A DNA stretch of 17,091 nt from an uncultured Eubacteriales bacterium (lineage in GTDB: Bacteria > Bacillota > Clostridia > Lachnospirales > Lachnospiraceae). The stretch spans positions 1 through 17,091 of the forward strand of contig URMF01000062.1 in the NCBI GenBank assembly GCA_900548855.1, in the 5' to 3' direction. This document shows positions 1-7,165 of this stretch, one piece after another. The notes beneath the pieces are model-generated. The model worked only from the letters and a program-made list of their open reading frames with translations, was not told the origin of the DNA and searched no databases. Within the stretch, counting starts at the first letter, position 1. Each line of letters begins with the position of its first letter. The position numbers were made by a program, and so were the translations under genes.

Positions 1-27
1 GGGAGGTATCGCCGTGTCCATTTTTAT

Positions 28-279
28 TTACTGTAACCCGCCTAATGCTTTCGCGTTCTTGCCTTTCATGTAAACGGCAAGCCGGATAATGACCGCCCCC
101 GCAATGCCGATAAGCAGATCGGCGGGGTGCAGGCTCGGCGCGATACTGGAAAAGGCGGCGGCAAAGCCCGTCCCAAGCTGCAAGAGCTTTTCGCTTGCGT
201 CTGCGCCGGGGGTAAGGCGTATTGCTGCGCCTATCTTGTCAAACAGATAGACAAAGAGCAGATAGGGCAGGTTGAGGAT
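28..279 (-). pseudogene. N-terminal remnant of a VirD4/TraG-type conjugative coupling protein
   Basis: An open frame of 83 codons without a credible start. It reads NLPYLLFVYLF, then TPGADASEKLLQL, then HPADLLIG and AVYMKGKNAK. This order (hydrophobic segment, PGADAS block, second hydrophobic segment, KGKNAK) is what I know from the membrane-anchored N-terminus of VirD4-like coupling proteins of Tn1549/CTn-type elements. There it would be followed by the YGSARWG region and the ATPase. Here translation ends in LGGLQ right after KGKNAK, and an in-frame TAA lies just before the fragment. It has therefore lost its start and its whole ATPase part. It overlaps the 3' end of the replication-protein gene in another frame, which marks a deletion junction near 275-285. 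Family recognition is from memory of the motif order. Confidence 0.6.
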
Positions 280-772
280 TTAGGGAATGGATAGGAATGG
301 AATCGGTACTTGATAAATCTATATTTGATTTTTCTTTTTTGGGTAAGTTAGTCTTTTGTATATCTTTATTTAATTGCGTTGGATTTTCCAACGTAGGTTT
401 TTTCTGCGTAGGTTTTTCCAACGTTGGATTATCCAATGTTGGATTTTCCAATGTAGGTAAATCCGATACAGGCGGGGTCTGCGGCTGCTCAAAAATCACA
501 TAATCTGCGCCGCGCAAGCGTCCTTTCTCGTCGCGTTCCCTTGAACGCACGATATACCCGGCGCGTTCCAGTTCCTTAACGGCTTCCCGGATAGCGTCGA
601 TTTTCTCCCGGTTGATAAAGGACAGCCCCGCAAGGGTGTAGTCCCAATCCTCTGGCAAGGACAGCATTTGCGATAACAGCCCTTTTGCCTTTAGGGATAG
701 CTCCTTATTGCGTAAGTGGTGGTTGCTCATAACCGTATAGCCCTTGTTGCGCTCCACTCTGAAAACTGCCAT
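239..772 (-). CDS. Replication-initiator-like winged-helix protein of a conjugative element, C-terminally truncated
   Basis: I chose the ATG at 772 because AAAGGAG lies about 10 bases upstream and because this family starts MAVFRVE. The frame is open further upstream, to 898, but that part has no comparable ribosome binding site. Residues 1-95 or so form the conserved N-terminal domain (YTVMSNHHLRNKELSLKAKG, SLPEDWDY, INREKIDAIREAV, ERAGYIVRSRERD, GADYVIFE). This is a winged-helix fold like RepA N-terminal domains, called replication initiator or HTH protein in Tn1549-like elements. Then follows a low-complexity linker of repeated NPTLEKPT-like units (about 110-140). Family members normally continue into a second C-terminal domain. 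Here the reading ends in ALSALCLSV, read out of frame from the neighbouring VirD4 remnant. The DNA-binding half may still be made, but the protein is probably not functional. Confidence 0.75.
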   Translation of the reverse strand: MAVFRVERNKGYTVMSNHHLRNKELSLKAKGLLSQMLSLPEDWDYTLAGLSFINREKIDAIREAVKELERAGYIVRSRERDEKGRLRGADYVIFEQPQTPPVSDLPTLENPTLDNPTLEKPTQKKPTLENPTQLNKDIQKTNLPKKEKSNIDLSSTDSIPIHSLNPQPALSALCLSV

Positions 773-922
773 AGCTTCATCACTCCTTTGCTGCATACCT
801 GTTACGCAATAGAAACGCGATTTTGAGGGTTTAGGTATCAATCCCTTATCCGCTGAAAACCGCGTCCGCAAAGCCGCGTAAATCAAGGGCTTTTTCATGC
901 CTACTGCGTAACAAAGGGCATG

Positions 923-970
923 AAAAAAGCGGCGTTCCTGTTCTTCCTTGTGGGAAGTGAGAAACGCCGC
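923..970 (-). terminator. Intrinsic terminator after the 120-aa gene
   Basis: Reading the minus strand, GCGGCGTT (970-963) pairs exactly with AACGCCGC (936-929), with an inner CTTCC/GGAAG pairing, and is followed by six T (928-923). It lies 12 bases beyond the stop of the 120-aa gene, so it separates that gene from the replication-protein gene downstream. Confidence 0.85.
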
Positions 971-982
971 CTGTGCGGTGCG

Positions 983-1345
983 TTATTCTGCTTCTTCGGC
1001 TATGAGGTCTTGTATGACTTCGCCAAAGTCTGCCGTAAAGGAAAAAATGAAGTATTCCAAAACGGCGGGGTCTGCGTCCATAGGCTCGGCTTCCTCGGAA
1101 AAGGGCAAGCCCATAAGCCCATAGAGCATTTTTATGATTTTGAACAGCTTCCCCCGGTCGGCGGGGGTGTTCATGGTAACAAGTACGTCGGTCAAGCGGT
1201 TTACGGTTTCCATGTCGCCGCCTGTCGTTACCCATACCATTTCTGCGAATGGCTGCGTGATTGCTCCGGTTACAAGGTTTACCTTATCCTTGCTGATTTC
1301 GCCGGACGGGAGTATAATACCCTTGTCTAAAAGTACGTTTTTCAT
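983..1345 (-). CDS. 120-aa accessory protein of a conjugative element, function unknown
   Basis: The start ATG at 1345 is preceded by AGGAGG at ideal spacing, and an intrinsic terminator follows the stop, so this is a real gene. The protein is acidic and probably cytoplasmic. It has no signal peptide or transmembrane stretch. The N-terminus (KGIILPSGEISKDKVNLVTG) is followed by a helical region (MVWVTTGGDMETVNRLTDVLV) and an acidic C-terminus (DFGEVIQDLIAEEAE). I do not recognise a domain with a known function. Its GC content matches the replication-protein gene next to it, and I infer it belongs to the same conjugative element. I would not assign a role. Confidence 0.75.
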   Translation of the reverse strand: MKNVLLDKGIILPSGEISKDKVNLVTGAITQPFAEMVWVTTGGDMETVNRLTDVLVTMNTPADRGKLFKIIKMLYGLMGLPFSEEAEPMDADPAVLEYFIFSFTADFGEVIQDLIAEEAE

Positions 1346-1512
1346 GTCGTCCTCCTATAATTTGTGGTGCCAAAATGGTGCCCGGTCTTACAAAATCATC
1401 TTATACGGAGATATGGCAAGATAAATGACGATATGCAGAAAACCTTGATTTTAAGCCATTTTCGCGAGGTTTTATAAACACTTGCGCGGGCTTATAAGAA
1501 GATTTCCGTCTA

Positions 1513-1638
1513 TCAAATCAATAAAAAATAAAGCAAAATATTTCCCAACATCATCGGAATTTTTAAAAACCAGTGAATCAATGTCATTACTGCAAGAACC
1601 AAATATAAAAACACCTTAATTATGTACTTAACAAACAT
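1513..1638 (-). CDS. Small hydrophobic 41-aa ORF
   Basis: ATG at 1638 follows a GAGGG sequence at about 7 bases. The peptide is strongly hydrophobic (VKYIIKVFLYLVLAVMTLIHW, then IPMMLGNILLYFLLI), so it would form one or two short membrane helices. Small hydrophobic proteins of this style occur in clostridial conjugative elements, but I cannot name a family. It lies between the GC-rich element remnant and the AT-rich recombinase module and could belong to either. It may be the truncated start of a longer membrane protein. Existence as a gene is uncertain. Confidence 0.4.
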   Translation of the reverse strand: MFVKYIIKVFLYLVLAVMTLIHWFLKIPMMLGNILLYFLLI

Positions 1639-1663
1639 TTTTTATCCCTCACTTTTTTATCTT

Positions 1664-1783
1664 TCCGGACAGCAAGAATCTTGCCATCCGGACTTCCACT
1701 TTTTTGCTATCCGGACTGCAAAATTCTTGCGTTCCGGACTTCCACTTTTTTGCTATCCGAACTGCAAAATTCTTGCTGTCCAA
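1664..1783. repeat. Five 23-bp iterons plus a degenerate sixth
   Basis: TCCGGAC recurs at 1664, 1687, 1710, 1733 and (as TCCGAAC) 1756, then as TCCAATA at 1779: an exact 23-bp period. Two unit types alternate. Units 1, 3 and 5 carry GCAAxAATTCTTGC-like palindromic cores. Units 2 and 4 are identical to each other (TTCCACTTTTTTGCTA after the TCCGGAC). The array is also bounded by an inverted repeat, GGACAGCAAGAAT (1668-1680) against ATTCTTGCTGTCC (1769-1781). It starts about 10 bases beyond the stop of tnpV, so it probably marks the distal part or end of the recombinase element. Likely roles are a protein-binding array for a recombinase or for the TnpC-like protein. An iteron-type origin is also possible. 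Confidence 0.85.
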
Positions 1784-1792
1784 TACAGAGCA

Positions 1793-2173
1793 TTATCCTT
1801 TCATGTATATCAATTCCGCCAAAATCATCTCTTCTGCATCATGATAAATGGTATTCATCCGCCTTGCCCATTCCATGTTGTCCTGCCTTTTTAATTTCTC
1901 TGTAATTCCTTGTTTCTCCATCATTTGTTTTACTAATCGTTCTTCCCTATCCCTTGCTTCTATATCAATCTGATTCAAATGCTCTACAAGTTTTCCTTGC
2001 AGCAATAATATTTGATATTTTGCCTTTCTGTGTTCCTGTAAATAGCTTTTACGAAGCATCCCATATTTCCCATAAGTTGGTTCGGTATCTGCCAGTGTCA
2101 ATTCCGGTAAATAATAATCGCCACATAACATATAAGTAATTCCATTTTTCTTATCATAAATTTCGTTCTGCAT
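1793..2173 (-). CDS. tnpV: TnpV-family transposon protein
   Basis: 126 aa, with AAAGGAG upstream of the ATG at 2173. It shows the TnpV pattern I know from Tn4451-like mobilizable transposons of clostridia. Near the start is YMLCGDYYLPEL, then GKYGMLRKSYLQEHRKAKY (about 35-53), LLLQGKLVEHLNQID (about 56-70), a charged helix, and EWARRMNTIYHDAEEMILAEL near the end. Length is normal for the family. The biochemical role of TnpV is not established, and it is usually found as an accessory gene beside recombinases. Here it is the last gene of the tyrosine-recombinase operon, 20 bp after the TnpC-like gene and just before the iteron array. Confidence 0.8.
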   Translation of the reverse strand: MQNEIYDKKNGITYMLCGDYYLPELTLADTEPTYGKYGMLRKSYLQEHRKAKYQILLLQGKLVEHLNQIDIEARDREERLVKQMMEKQGITEKLKRQDNMEWARRMNTIYHDAEEMILAELIYMKG

Positions 2174-2193
2174 AAAATATTCTCCTTTTCTTC

Positions 2194-2601
2194 CTATAAT
2201 TGGTCGTACATCTTCAACAGTGTTCCTTTTTTCATTTGACTATATTTCTCTTGTAATTCTTCATATTTTTTCTGAAGATTTTCATAATCGCTTTTCGGAA
2301 CACTATCAGATAATTTCTGTTCTAAACTCTTAATCCGTGCTTCCTGTGCTTTTGCAATAGCATCGCTTTTAGGATTTCGCAATACCTTTCCCTGTTGCTT
2401 TTCCTTCAATTCCATCATTACTTGTTTCACATTCGGATTATTATAGAAAAAACCTCTGGAAAGTCCTGTTAGTTTTGTAAGTTCAGCAACAGAAATTTTC
2501 ACATTTTTTCTATACATTGTTTCAATAGCTGTTATTGCCGTTTCCGTCATTTCCGCACTTTTTTCTTTTGCCAGTGCTACCATTTTATCGTGTTTCTGCA
2601 T
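2194..2601 (-). CDS. tnpC: TnpC/DUF6262-like transposition accessory protein
   Basis: 135 aa. The start ATG at 2601 lies inside the end of the 502-aa recombinase gene (17-bp overlap) behind AGGAGG, so translation is probably coupled. Residues about 34-70 form a helix-turn-helix (ISVAELTKLTGLSRGFFYNNP), followed by a long charged coiled-coil (about 75-125, KSLEQKL, NLQKKYEELQEKYSQMKK). This layout and size match TnpC of Tn554 (125 aa), the third protein of that element. TnpC is non-catalytic and influences efficiency or orientation of transposition. I infer a DNA-binding architectural helper for the recombinases encoded upstream. Confidence 0.75.
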   Translation of the reverse strand: MQKHDKMVALAKEKSAEMTETAITAIETMYRKNVKISVAELTKLTGLSRGFFYNNPNVKQVMMELKEKQQGKVLRNPKSDAIAKAQEARIKSLEQKLSDSVPKSDYENLQKKYEELQEKYSQMKKGTLLKMYDQL

Positions 2602-4093
2602 TTTCCTTTTCCCTCCTGTATTGTGCTAATAATTCATTCATTTCATCCCGTACAACCTTTGTATCCTCCGCCAATGCTTCGTTTCTTAACCGCCTATAGT
2701 GTGGTATGGTTCGTGTATCCTTATGCCCTAGCAGCCTTGCAATGCTATCATCATCTAATTTCATTTCTGTAAGTTTCACTCCAAATGTATGTCTAAAACG
2801 ATGTGTACGAAATTCAAAATAATTTCCATTATCATCCCTGATATCATTTTCATAAATCATGATACTTACATGATATTTCAGCATCGAATCCGTATATAAT
2901 TTTCCATTATCTTGCAGAAAAATATATTCCGAATCTGGATGATCCTTTTCGGAAACCTCTATTGCTTTTCTAATCAATTCTGCCAGCTGGTCGCTGACCG
3001 GTCTTTTGTATTTCCTTGTTTTCTGCTGGACAATAGTTATAAAATAATGTCCAGATTTTTCAGATAAGCAATCCCTACGCAATGTCAACGTATCCTCAAT
3101 TCTTGTACCGAGCATCTGATGTATTATTAAACATCTTCCTAACTGGGGCTTTAATTTTGTTAATGCACTATTAAATCTCCTGATTTCTGCATCCGAATAC
3201 GCTTCAGGTAAAGCATTGTCATATGCTCTGCAATCACTCGACAGAAAAAGGTTGCATAAATTTTCTATTTCCAGTTCCCGCCCAATTTCATCCAGCAGAT
3301 TATCCAAAACCGACAGTTCTGTCGTATAACTGACCGATGTAAGACCGGTATCCGTTTTTATATAAACTAGATAATCTTCTATCATATCCCTGCTAATTTC
3401 TGTGAAATGCCTTACTTCTGGGAACCGATCATGCATGAAGCCAGCGAACCGACGAAATCCACGCAATTCACCTTTTATACTCCCCATTGCTTTTGTCTGG
3501 CAGTGACTATACAATATTTTCTTTATTATCTCCTTAAATTCTTTCTGCCTGATCTCACGAAAATCTAATCTATATCTACCACGAATCGGATTACTCCTTG
3601 GCACAATATCCAACTTTCTCATATCCCATACATCCTTTTCATTTTCTGGAATATCTGCTGTTTTACACTTCACAACATACTCATAATACATTTTCAGAAA
3701 AGAAACCTGAGCGCTACTTTGTTGCCCAACGCTTTGCCTATCCGGTCTATTTCTTCTAACATACAGCGCCAATCCTTTTTTATATAAAAATGCTTTATAG
3801 CTTCTCTCCAGTTCTTCCCATTTTTTATCAGTGATGCTACTACAACTTGTACACTTCTCATTCAGAAATTCTTTCAACAAATCAAATCTGTAAATATCAT
3901 TTACTACTGTTGATAAGGATAAACGTCTGCATCTATCATCGATATACCCATAAATCTCATCCTGTATCTTTTCATTATGAATCTCTGATATGTAGTACAC
4001 CCTGTTTTCCTTCCATTTCAGCCCTGCCAACTGTTTTTCTGTAGCTTGTTGATAACAGTCATAAGAAATCACATTAATATTACCTTTCATCAT
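2585..4093 (-). CDS. Tyrosine recombinase, third of three (502 aa)
   Basis: The catalytic domain lies in the C-terminal third with all expected residues: R331 (MLGTRIED), K358 (QQKTRKYKRP), H431 and R434 (HRFRHTF), H457 (LLGHKDT) and nucleophile Y466 (HYRRL). Residues 1-290 are a long N-terminal region with core-binding helices (about 170-280, preceding the catalytic part). A CxxC pair (C81, C84) is present but probably not a zinc site on its own. The start ATG at 4093 overlaps the 576-aa gene by 14 bp and has AAAGGAG 6 bases upstream. Tn554 has two such enzymes. This extra enzyme makes a trio, more similar in layout to the large TnpB than to TnpA. It should cut and rejoin DNA together with the two enzymes encoded before it. 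Confidence 0.88.
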   Translation of the reverse strand: MMKGNINVISYDCYQQATEKQLAGLKWKENRVYYISEIHNEKIQDEIYGYIDDRCRRLSLSTVVNDIYRFDLLKEFLNEKCTSCSSITDKKWEELERSYKAFLYKKGLALYVRRNRPDRQSVGQQSSAQVSFLKMYYEYVVKCKTADIPENEKDVWDMRKLDIVPRSNPIRGRYRLDFREIRQKEFKEIIKKILYSHCQTKAMGSIKGELRGFRRFAGFMHDRFPEVRHFTEISRDMIEDYLVYIKTDTGLTSVSYTTELSVLDNLLDEIGRELEIENLCNLFLSSDCRAYDNALPEAYSDAEIRRFNSALTKLKPQLGRCLIIHQMLGTRIEDTLTLRRDCLSEKSGHYFITIVQQKTRKYKRPVSDQLAELIRKAIEVSEKDHPDSEYIFLQDNGKLYTDSMLKYHVSIMIYENDIRDDNGNYFEFRTHRFRHTFGVKLTEMKLDDDSIARLLGHKDTRTIPHYRRLRNEALAEDTKVVRDEMNELLAQYRREKENAETR

Positions 4094-5810
4094 CTTCTAC
4101 TCCTTTCAATTTAAATGACTGATTTTTTGAAAAATATTTATCTTCAGCCGATACAATACGTTCCGGCATGAAATCAATGTACTGTTTAGTCATATTCTCA
4201 CTTGAATGCCCCAGATAATCTCGTACCCCTTGTATAGAAACTCCATTTCCGTACATTGAAGTCGCAAGGTTATGTCTGTAATCGTGTGCTCTAAAAATAT
4301 AATCTCCGCAGTCAATCCCACGAACCTTACACTCCCGAATCATCTGATTTGAAAAAGTCTGTCCACTAAATGCACCACCATTTTTATTTTTGAATAAATA
4401 CTCACCATTTTTTATTCCGTGCTTTTTTTCATAATCATTCACCAGTTCTACTAATATACTAGGAATCGGAATGACTTTTTCTCTCCGCATTTTGCTTTGA
4501 TATATACGCATCCAACTCTCATTGCCTTGTGAATAAAAGGCTCCCGATTTTATTGTGCAAACCTCGCTTTTCCTAATTCCTGTACAAAACAAAATCAAAT
4601 ACATCAACTGTAAATGCTCTGGGAATGTCGGCAGCTCCTTAATCAGATGAGCAATTGTTTTTTCTGGGACACTTCTTTCATTGTGTTCCGGAAAACCTTT
4701 TTTCAAAAATCGTTCCGGATAAAACTTCAACACTTCAATATTTTTCATCTTCAAAAACTGTAGAAATGTATGCACATGCGTAACATATCGATTAAAAGTG
4801 GAATACTTAATATCGGACTCATCCAAAACAGACAAATAATCCACTATATCTTGCATATCCAGTTCTGTTACTTTCTTACTCCGTCCGTACAGATATTGTA
4901 GAAATTGTGAAATAAAACTTATTTTATTTCGGATATTTGATAAGGACAGATCAGATATTCCGACCAAATATTTTGCGTATAATTGTAAATACCAACGATT
5001 TTCTTTTTCATGAATATTAATAAATGAAAGGCTTTTAACAGGTGAACTGGCATTGATTCTTGATTTATCAAACTGAAACCTATCCATATACCAGATACAC
5101 GCCTGCCAATTTGTCTCTGTATCTGTTAGAAATAACGTTCTTCTCGCAAACTCAACAATCTTAGAAGCCTGTTTTTTTATAATTTCCGACTCCCTGTTCA
5201 AATACAGATAAAATCTGTTTTCATCTGCCTGTTCCATTTTTTCAATATCATCTATTCCGTACTTATCGCAAAACCCTATAAGTGCTTTTAATGGTTCTAA
5301 AAAATATCTTCGGTGTCTTTGTACCATATCCATATTCAGAATTTCACACAGCAATATTTTTGTCTGTCGCACCAACTGTGATGAACGTATTCCCGTTAAG
5401 TCCCATAACAAATCATTTTTATCAACCACCTGACGGAAGGATTGCGCTTTCTTCTTATTGGGTACATACAGCAAAAACAATTTATCTTGCTTAAAAAACT
5501 CCTGTTCAACAGAGAAGGGATTGCCTTGTGAATAGACATCCGGCATATTTTCAATTTTTAGGCGATCAAATAAGCTCAGTAATTCCGCTCTATACTTTTC
5601 TGAAATATCCTCGTTCTCAAGAGAATCCATATACATTTTTCTCGTGTCATAGTTAATATCAGCCGTACACTGTATATCTGTATGCTGAAAAAATTTGTAT
5701 AACCGGTTATAGTATTTTGCTTCTCCATTCGTAACTAAAGATATCTCTTCCGTTAATTTCTCAGATATTTTTTCCTGATATAACTTCGGAACAATTTTTA
5801 ATACTGCCAA
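4080..5810 (-). CDS. tnpB: Tyrosine recombinase, TnpB-like (576 aa)
   Basis: Start is TTG at 5810 with AAGGAAGGG 6 bases upstream. The catalytic set is complete in the C-terminal part: R413 (CTGIRKSE), K440 (QSKMRRE), H509 and R512 (AHDYRHNLA), H535 (LGHSSENM) and Y544 (KQYIDF). A core-binding domain precedes it (about 268-355). Residues 1-260 are a further N-terminal region typical of the large recombinase of Tn554-family elements (Tn554 TnpB is 630 aa). It follows the 367-aa gene after only 15 bp. By analogy it carries out strand exchange during site-specific transposition together with TnpA. Here a third enzyme is also present. Confidence 0.88.
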   Translation of the reverse strand: MAVLKIVPKLYQEKISEKLTEEISLVTNGEAKYYNRLYKFFQHTDIQCTADINYDTRKMYMDSLENEDISEKYRAELLSLFDRLKIENMPDVYSQGNPFSVEQEFFKQDKLFLLYVPNKKKAQSFRQVVDKNDLLWDLTGIRSSQLVRQTKILLCEILNMDMVQRHRRYFLEPLKALIGFCDKYGIDDIEKMEQADENRFYLYLNRESEIIKKQASKIVEFARRTLFLTDTETNWQACIWYMDRFQFDKSRINASSPVKSLSFINIHEKENRWYLQLYAKYLVGISDLSLSNIRNKISFISQFLQYLYGRSKKVTELDMQDIVDYLSVLDESDIKYSTFNRYVTHVHTFLQFLKMKNIEVLKFYPERFLKKGFPEHNERSVPEKTIAHLIKELPTFPEHLQLMYLILFCTGIRKSEVCTIKSGAFYSQGNESWMRIYQSKMRREKVIPIPSILVELVNDYEKKHGIKNGEYLFKNKNGGAFSGQTFSNQMIRECKVRGIDCGDYIFRAHDYRHNLATSMYGNGVSIQGVRDYLGHSSENMTKQYIDFMPERIVSAEDKYFSKNQSFKLKGVEDDER

Positions 5811-5825
5811 GGTAATCCCTTCCTT

Positions 5826-6929
5826 TTACAGAAAATCTGCAATTTGATATAAATCTTCATTATTTGAGTAATATTGATCTGTCGCTTCTATCAATCGTTC
5901 ATTATTCTCACCCAAATATTTAATGGTAGTTTCAACTTTCTTATGACCCAGGGCAAAACGAATGTCATTCAAATCCCATCCTTCTTTTCTTCTTTCCTCT
6001 GCAAAATAATGTCGAAGCTGATGCGGATGGGAATTGATATCCGTTTTTTTGGATAGCCTTTTCAACATGCTATACACAGAATCCGCATCTAATGGCTCCC
6101 CTTTGCTTTTTCCAGTTAATTTTGTGAATAGATACTCCGAATCCATCAGACTTTTCCGGTTTTCAGAAATGTACTTAACCAAAAACTCAAAAGTTGTATT
6201 ACTTAACAATGCTATTCTATATTCTGCATTTTTTGCCCTTGCCAAGTTGGTATTGGTTTCACGATATCTTACCCGAACCGTCCTTCTTTCAAAATCAATA
6301 TCTTCGGTATAATGGATTCCCAGAATTTCTCCTAATCTAAGACCGGTTTCTGCCATCATTGCTATCAGTAATCGGTCTCTGTCATTCGTACAGGCATTTA
6401 TCAACGCCTGTATTTCTTCGGATGTTATTTCTTCCAGATTAGGTTCTTCTTCTCTAAGGAAACCTTTAAACGAATTCACTGCATTTTGATGATTTACTCC
6501 CATGCTGTCAAAATACGATACTTTTTTTACCCGTAAGACTTTAAGCATTGGCAAAACATCTTCCAGTGCCAAGAACTGGTAGTATCTGAAGACTGCACCA
6601 AGATACATATTGCAGGTCTTATTGCTCGTCTGTGTATTGTGTTCCGTATGTTTTCCATCCTTAACCCAATACAAGAAATCAATAAAATGTTTATTCTGCT
6701 CTGAATAGGACAGCAATGTAACCTCATCCAATCCTATCGTTTGTTCCTGCAGAAAATTGTAATAATATGAAAGTGCGAAGGCTGTGGATTTTACAGTATT
6801 CGGAGAAGCATTAATCTGATCCAGATGCTTCAAATACTTTGATGGAAGGATTGCCATTTCTTCTACATCCGAAATAATCAAAAATCGTGGTCTATTATCT
6901 TTCAAAACTGAAACAACCCTATATTTCAA
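5826..6929 (-). CDS. tnpA: Tyrosine recombinase, TnpA-like (367 aa)
   Basis: Start is TTG at 6929, chosen for the AAAGGAGG 8 bases upstream. Length matches TnpA of Tn554 (361 aa). Core-binding domain about 28-130. Catalytic domain about 165-345 with R198 (ETGLRLGE), K233 (RAKNAEYR), H303 and R306 (HPHQLRHYF), H329 (ALGHKKVE) and Y338 (TIKYLG). It is the first gene of the operon and is read from the promoter at 6987-7014. Its leader contains three direct TGACTTCTT repeats likely to bind the divergent regulator. It would recognise the element ends and start strand exchange. No frameshift or missing residue is visible, so the module looks intact. Confidence 0.9.
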   Translation of the reverse strand: MKYRVVSVLKDNRPRFLIISDVEEMAILPSKYLKHLDQINASPNTVKSTAFALSYYYNFLQEQTIGLDEVTLLSYSEQNKHFIDFLYWVKDGKHTEHNTQTSNKTCNMYLGAVFRYYQFLALEDVLPMLKVLRVKKVSYFDSMGVNHQNAVNSFKGFLREEEPNLEEITSEEIQALINACTNDRDRLLIAMMAETGLRLGEILGIHYTEDIDFERRTVRVRYRETNTNLARAKNAEYRIALLSNTTFEFLVKYISENRKSLMDSEYLFTKLTGKSKGEPLDADSVYSMLKRLSKKTDINSHPHQLRHYFAEERRKEGWDLNDIRFALGHKKVETTIKYLGENNERLIEATDQYYSNNEDLYQIADFL

Positions 6930-6986
6930 TCCACAGCCCTCCTTTCTTTTTGACTTCTTTGACTTCTTTGACTTCTTTCATCTTAC

Positions 6987-7014
6987 ATTATACACAAAGA
7001 AGTCAAAATGTCAA
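6987..7014 (-). promoter_or_regulatory. Promoter of the recombinase operon
   Basis: On the minus strand, TTGACA (7014-7009) and TATAAT (6992-6987) are separated by 16 bp: a full consensus sigma-A type promoter. It is followed by a leader of about 50 bases to the TTG start at 6929. An operator repeat fills the spacer, so a bound repressor would block RNA polymerase. Confidence 0.75.
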
Positions 7015-7084
7015 TTGCGTATTTGACATCTTTGACTTCTTCAAGTTAAAAATAATGATTTCTTTGATTTCTTTATATTTAAAA

Positions 7085-7113
7085 TTGATTTTTCGGAACA
7101 TAATTGATAAGAT
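7085..7113 (+). promoter_or_regulatory. Possible promoter of the XRE-type regulator
   Basis: TTGATT (7085-7090), a 17-bp spacer and TAAGAT (7108-7113) lie about 50 bases before the ATG at 7166. An alternative is TTGACA at 7024-7029 with a TTAAAA -10 element at 17 bp. Both overlap or adjoin operator repeats. The choice between them cannot be made from sequence. Confidence 0.4.
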
Positions 7114-7165
7114 AAAGGTTAAGAAGTCAACTCAAAAAAGTCAAAGAAGTCAAAAGGAGATTGGA

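Larger units (their letters stand above)
6951..7155. promoter_or_regulatory. Operator cluster of 9-bp GAAGTCAAA repeats
   Basis: TGACTTCTT occurs three times in direct 9-bp register at 6951-6977. The same motif in opposite orientation (AAAGAAGTCAAAA) lies at 6996-7008, between the -35 and -10 of the recombinase promoter. Further copies are TTTGACATCTTTGACTTCT (7022-7040), a weaker GATTTCTTTGATTTCTTT (7058-7075), AAGAAGTCAA (7121-7130) and AAAGTCAAAGAAGTCAAAA (7137-7155). The last one abuts the ribosome binding site of the divergent XRE-type gene. This arrangement suggests cooperative binding of the regulator encoded at 7166-7963. The ligand is inferred from position only. Confidence 0.7.

Noticed and set aside
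846..1235. 129-codon minus-strand ORF and a 136-codon plus-strand ORF (920-1330)
   Set aside because: Both are frames across the 120-aa gene, which has the strong ribosome binding site and the terminator. They are arginine- or glycine-rich shadow translations of GC-rich DNA.
1361..1383. Direct repeat GGTGCCAAAATGGTGCC as an attachment site
   Set aside because: It lies in the leader of the 120-aa gene with no second copy elsewhere in the window and no adjacent integrase gene end. It is more likely a regulatory repeat or chance.
1664..1783. CRISPR array
   Set aside because: The 23-bp units are contiguous with alternating cores and no unique spacers, and no cas gene is present.
6887..7165. N-terminal extension of the XRE-type regulator
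   Set aside because: The frame is open, but it covers the promoters and operator repeats and the start of the divergent recombinase gene. The ATG at 7166 has the proper ribosome binding site.
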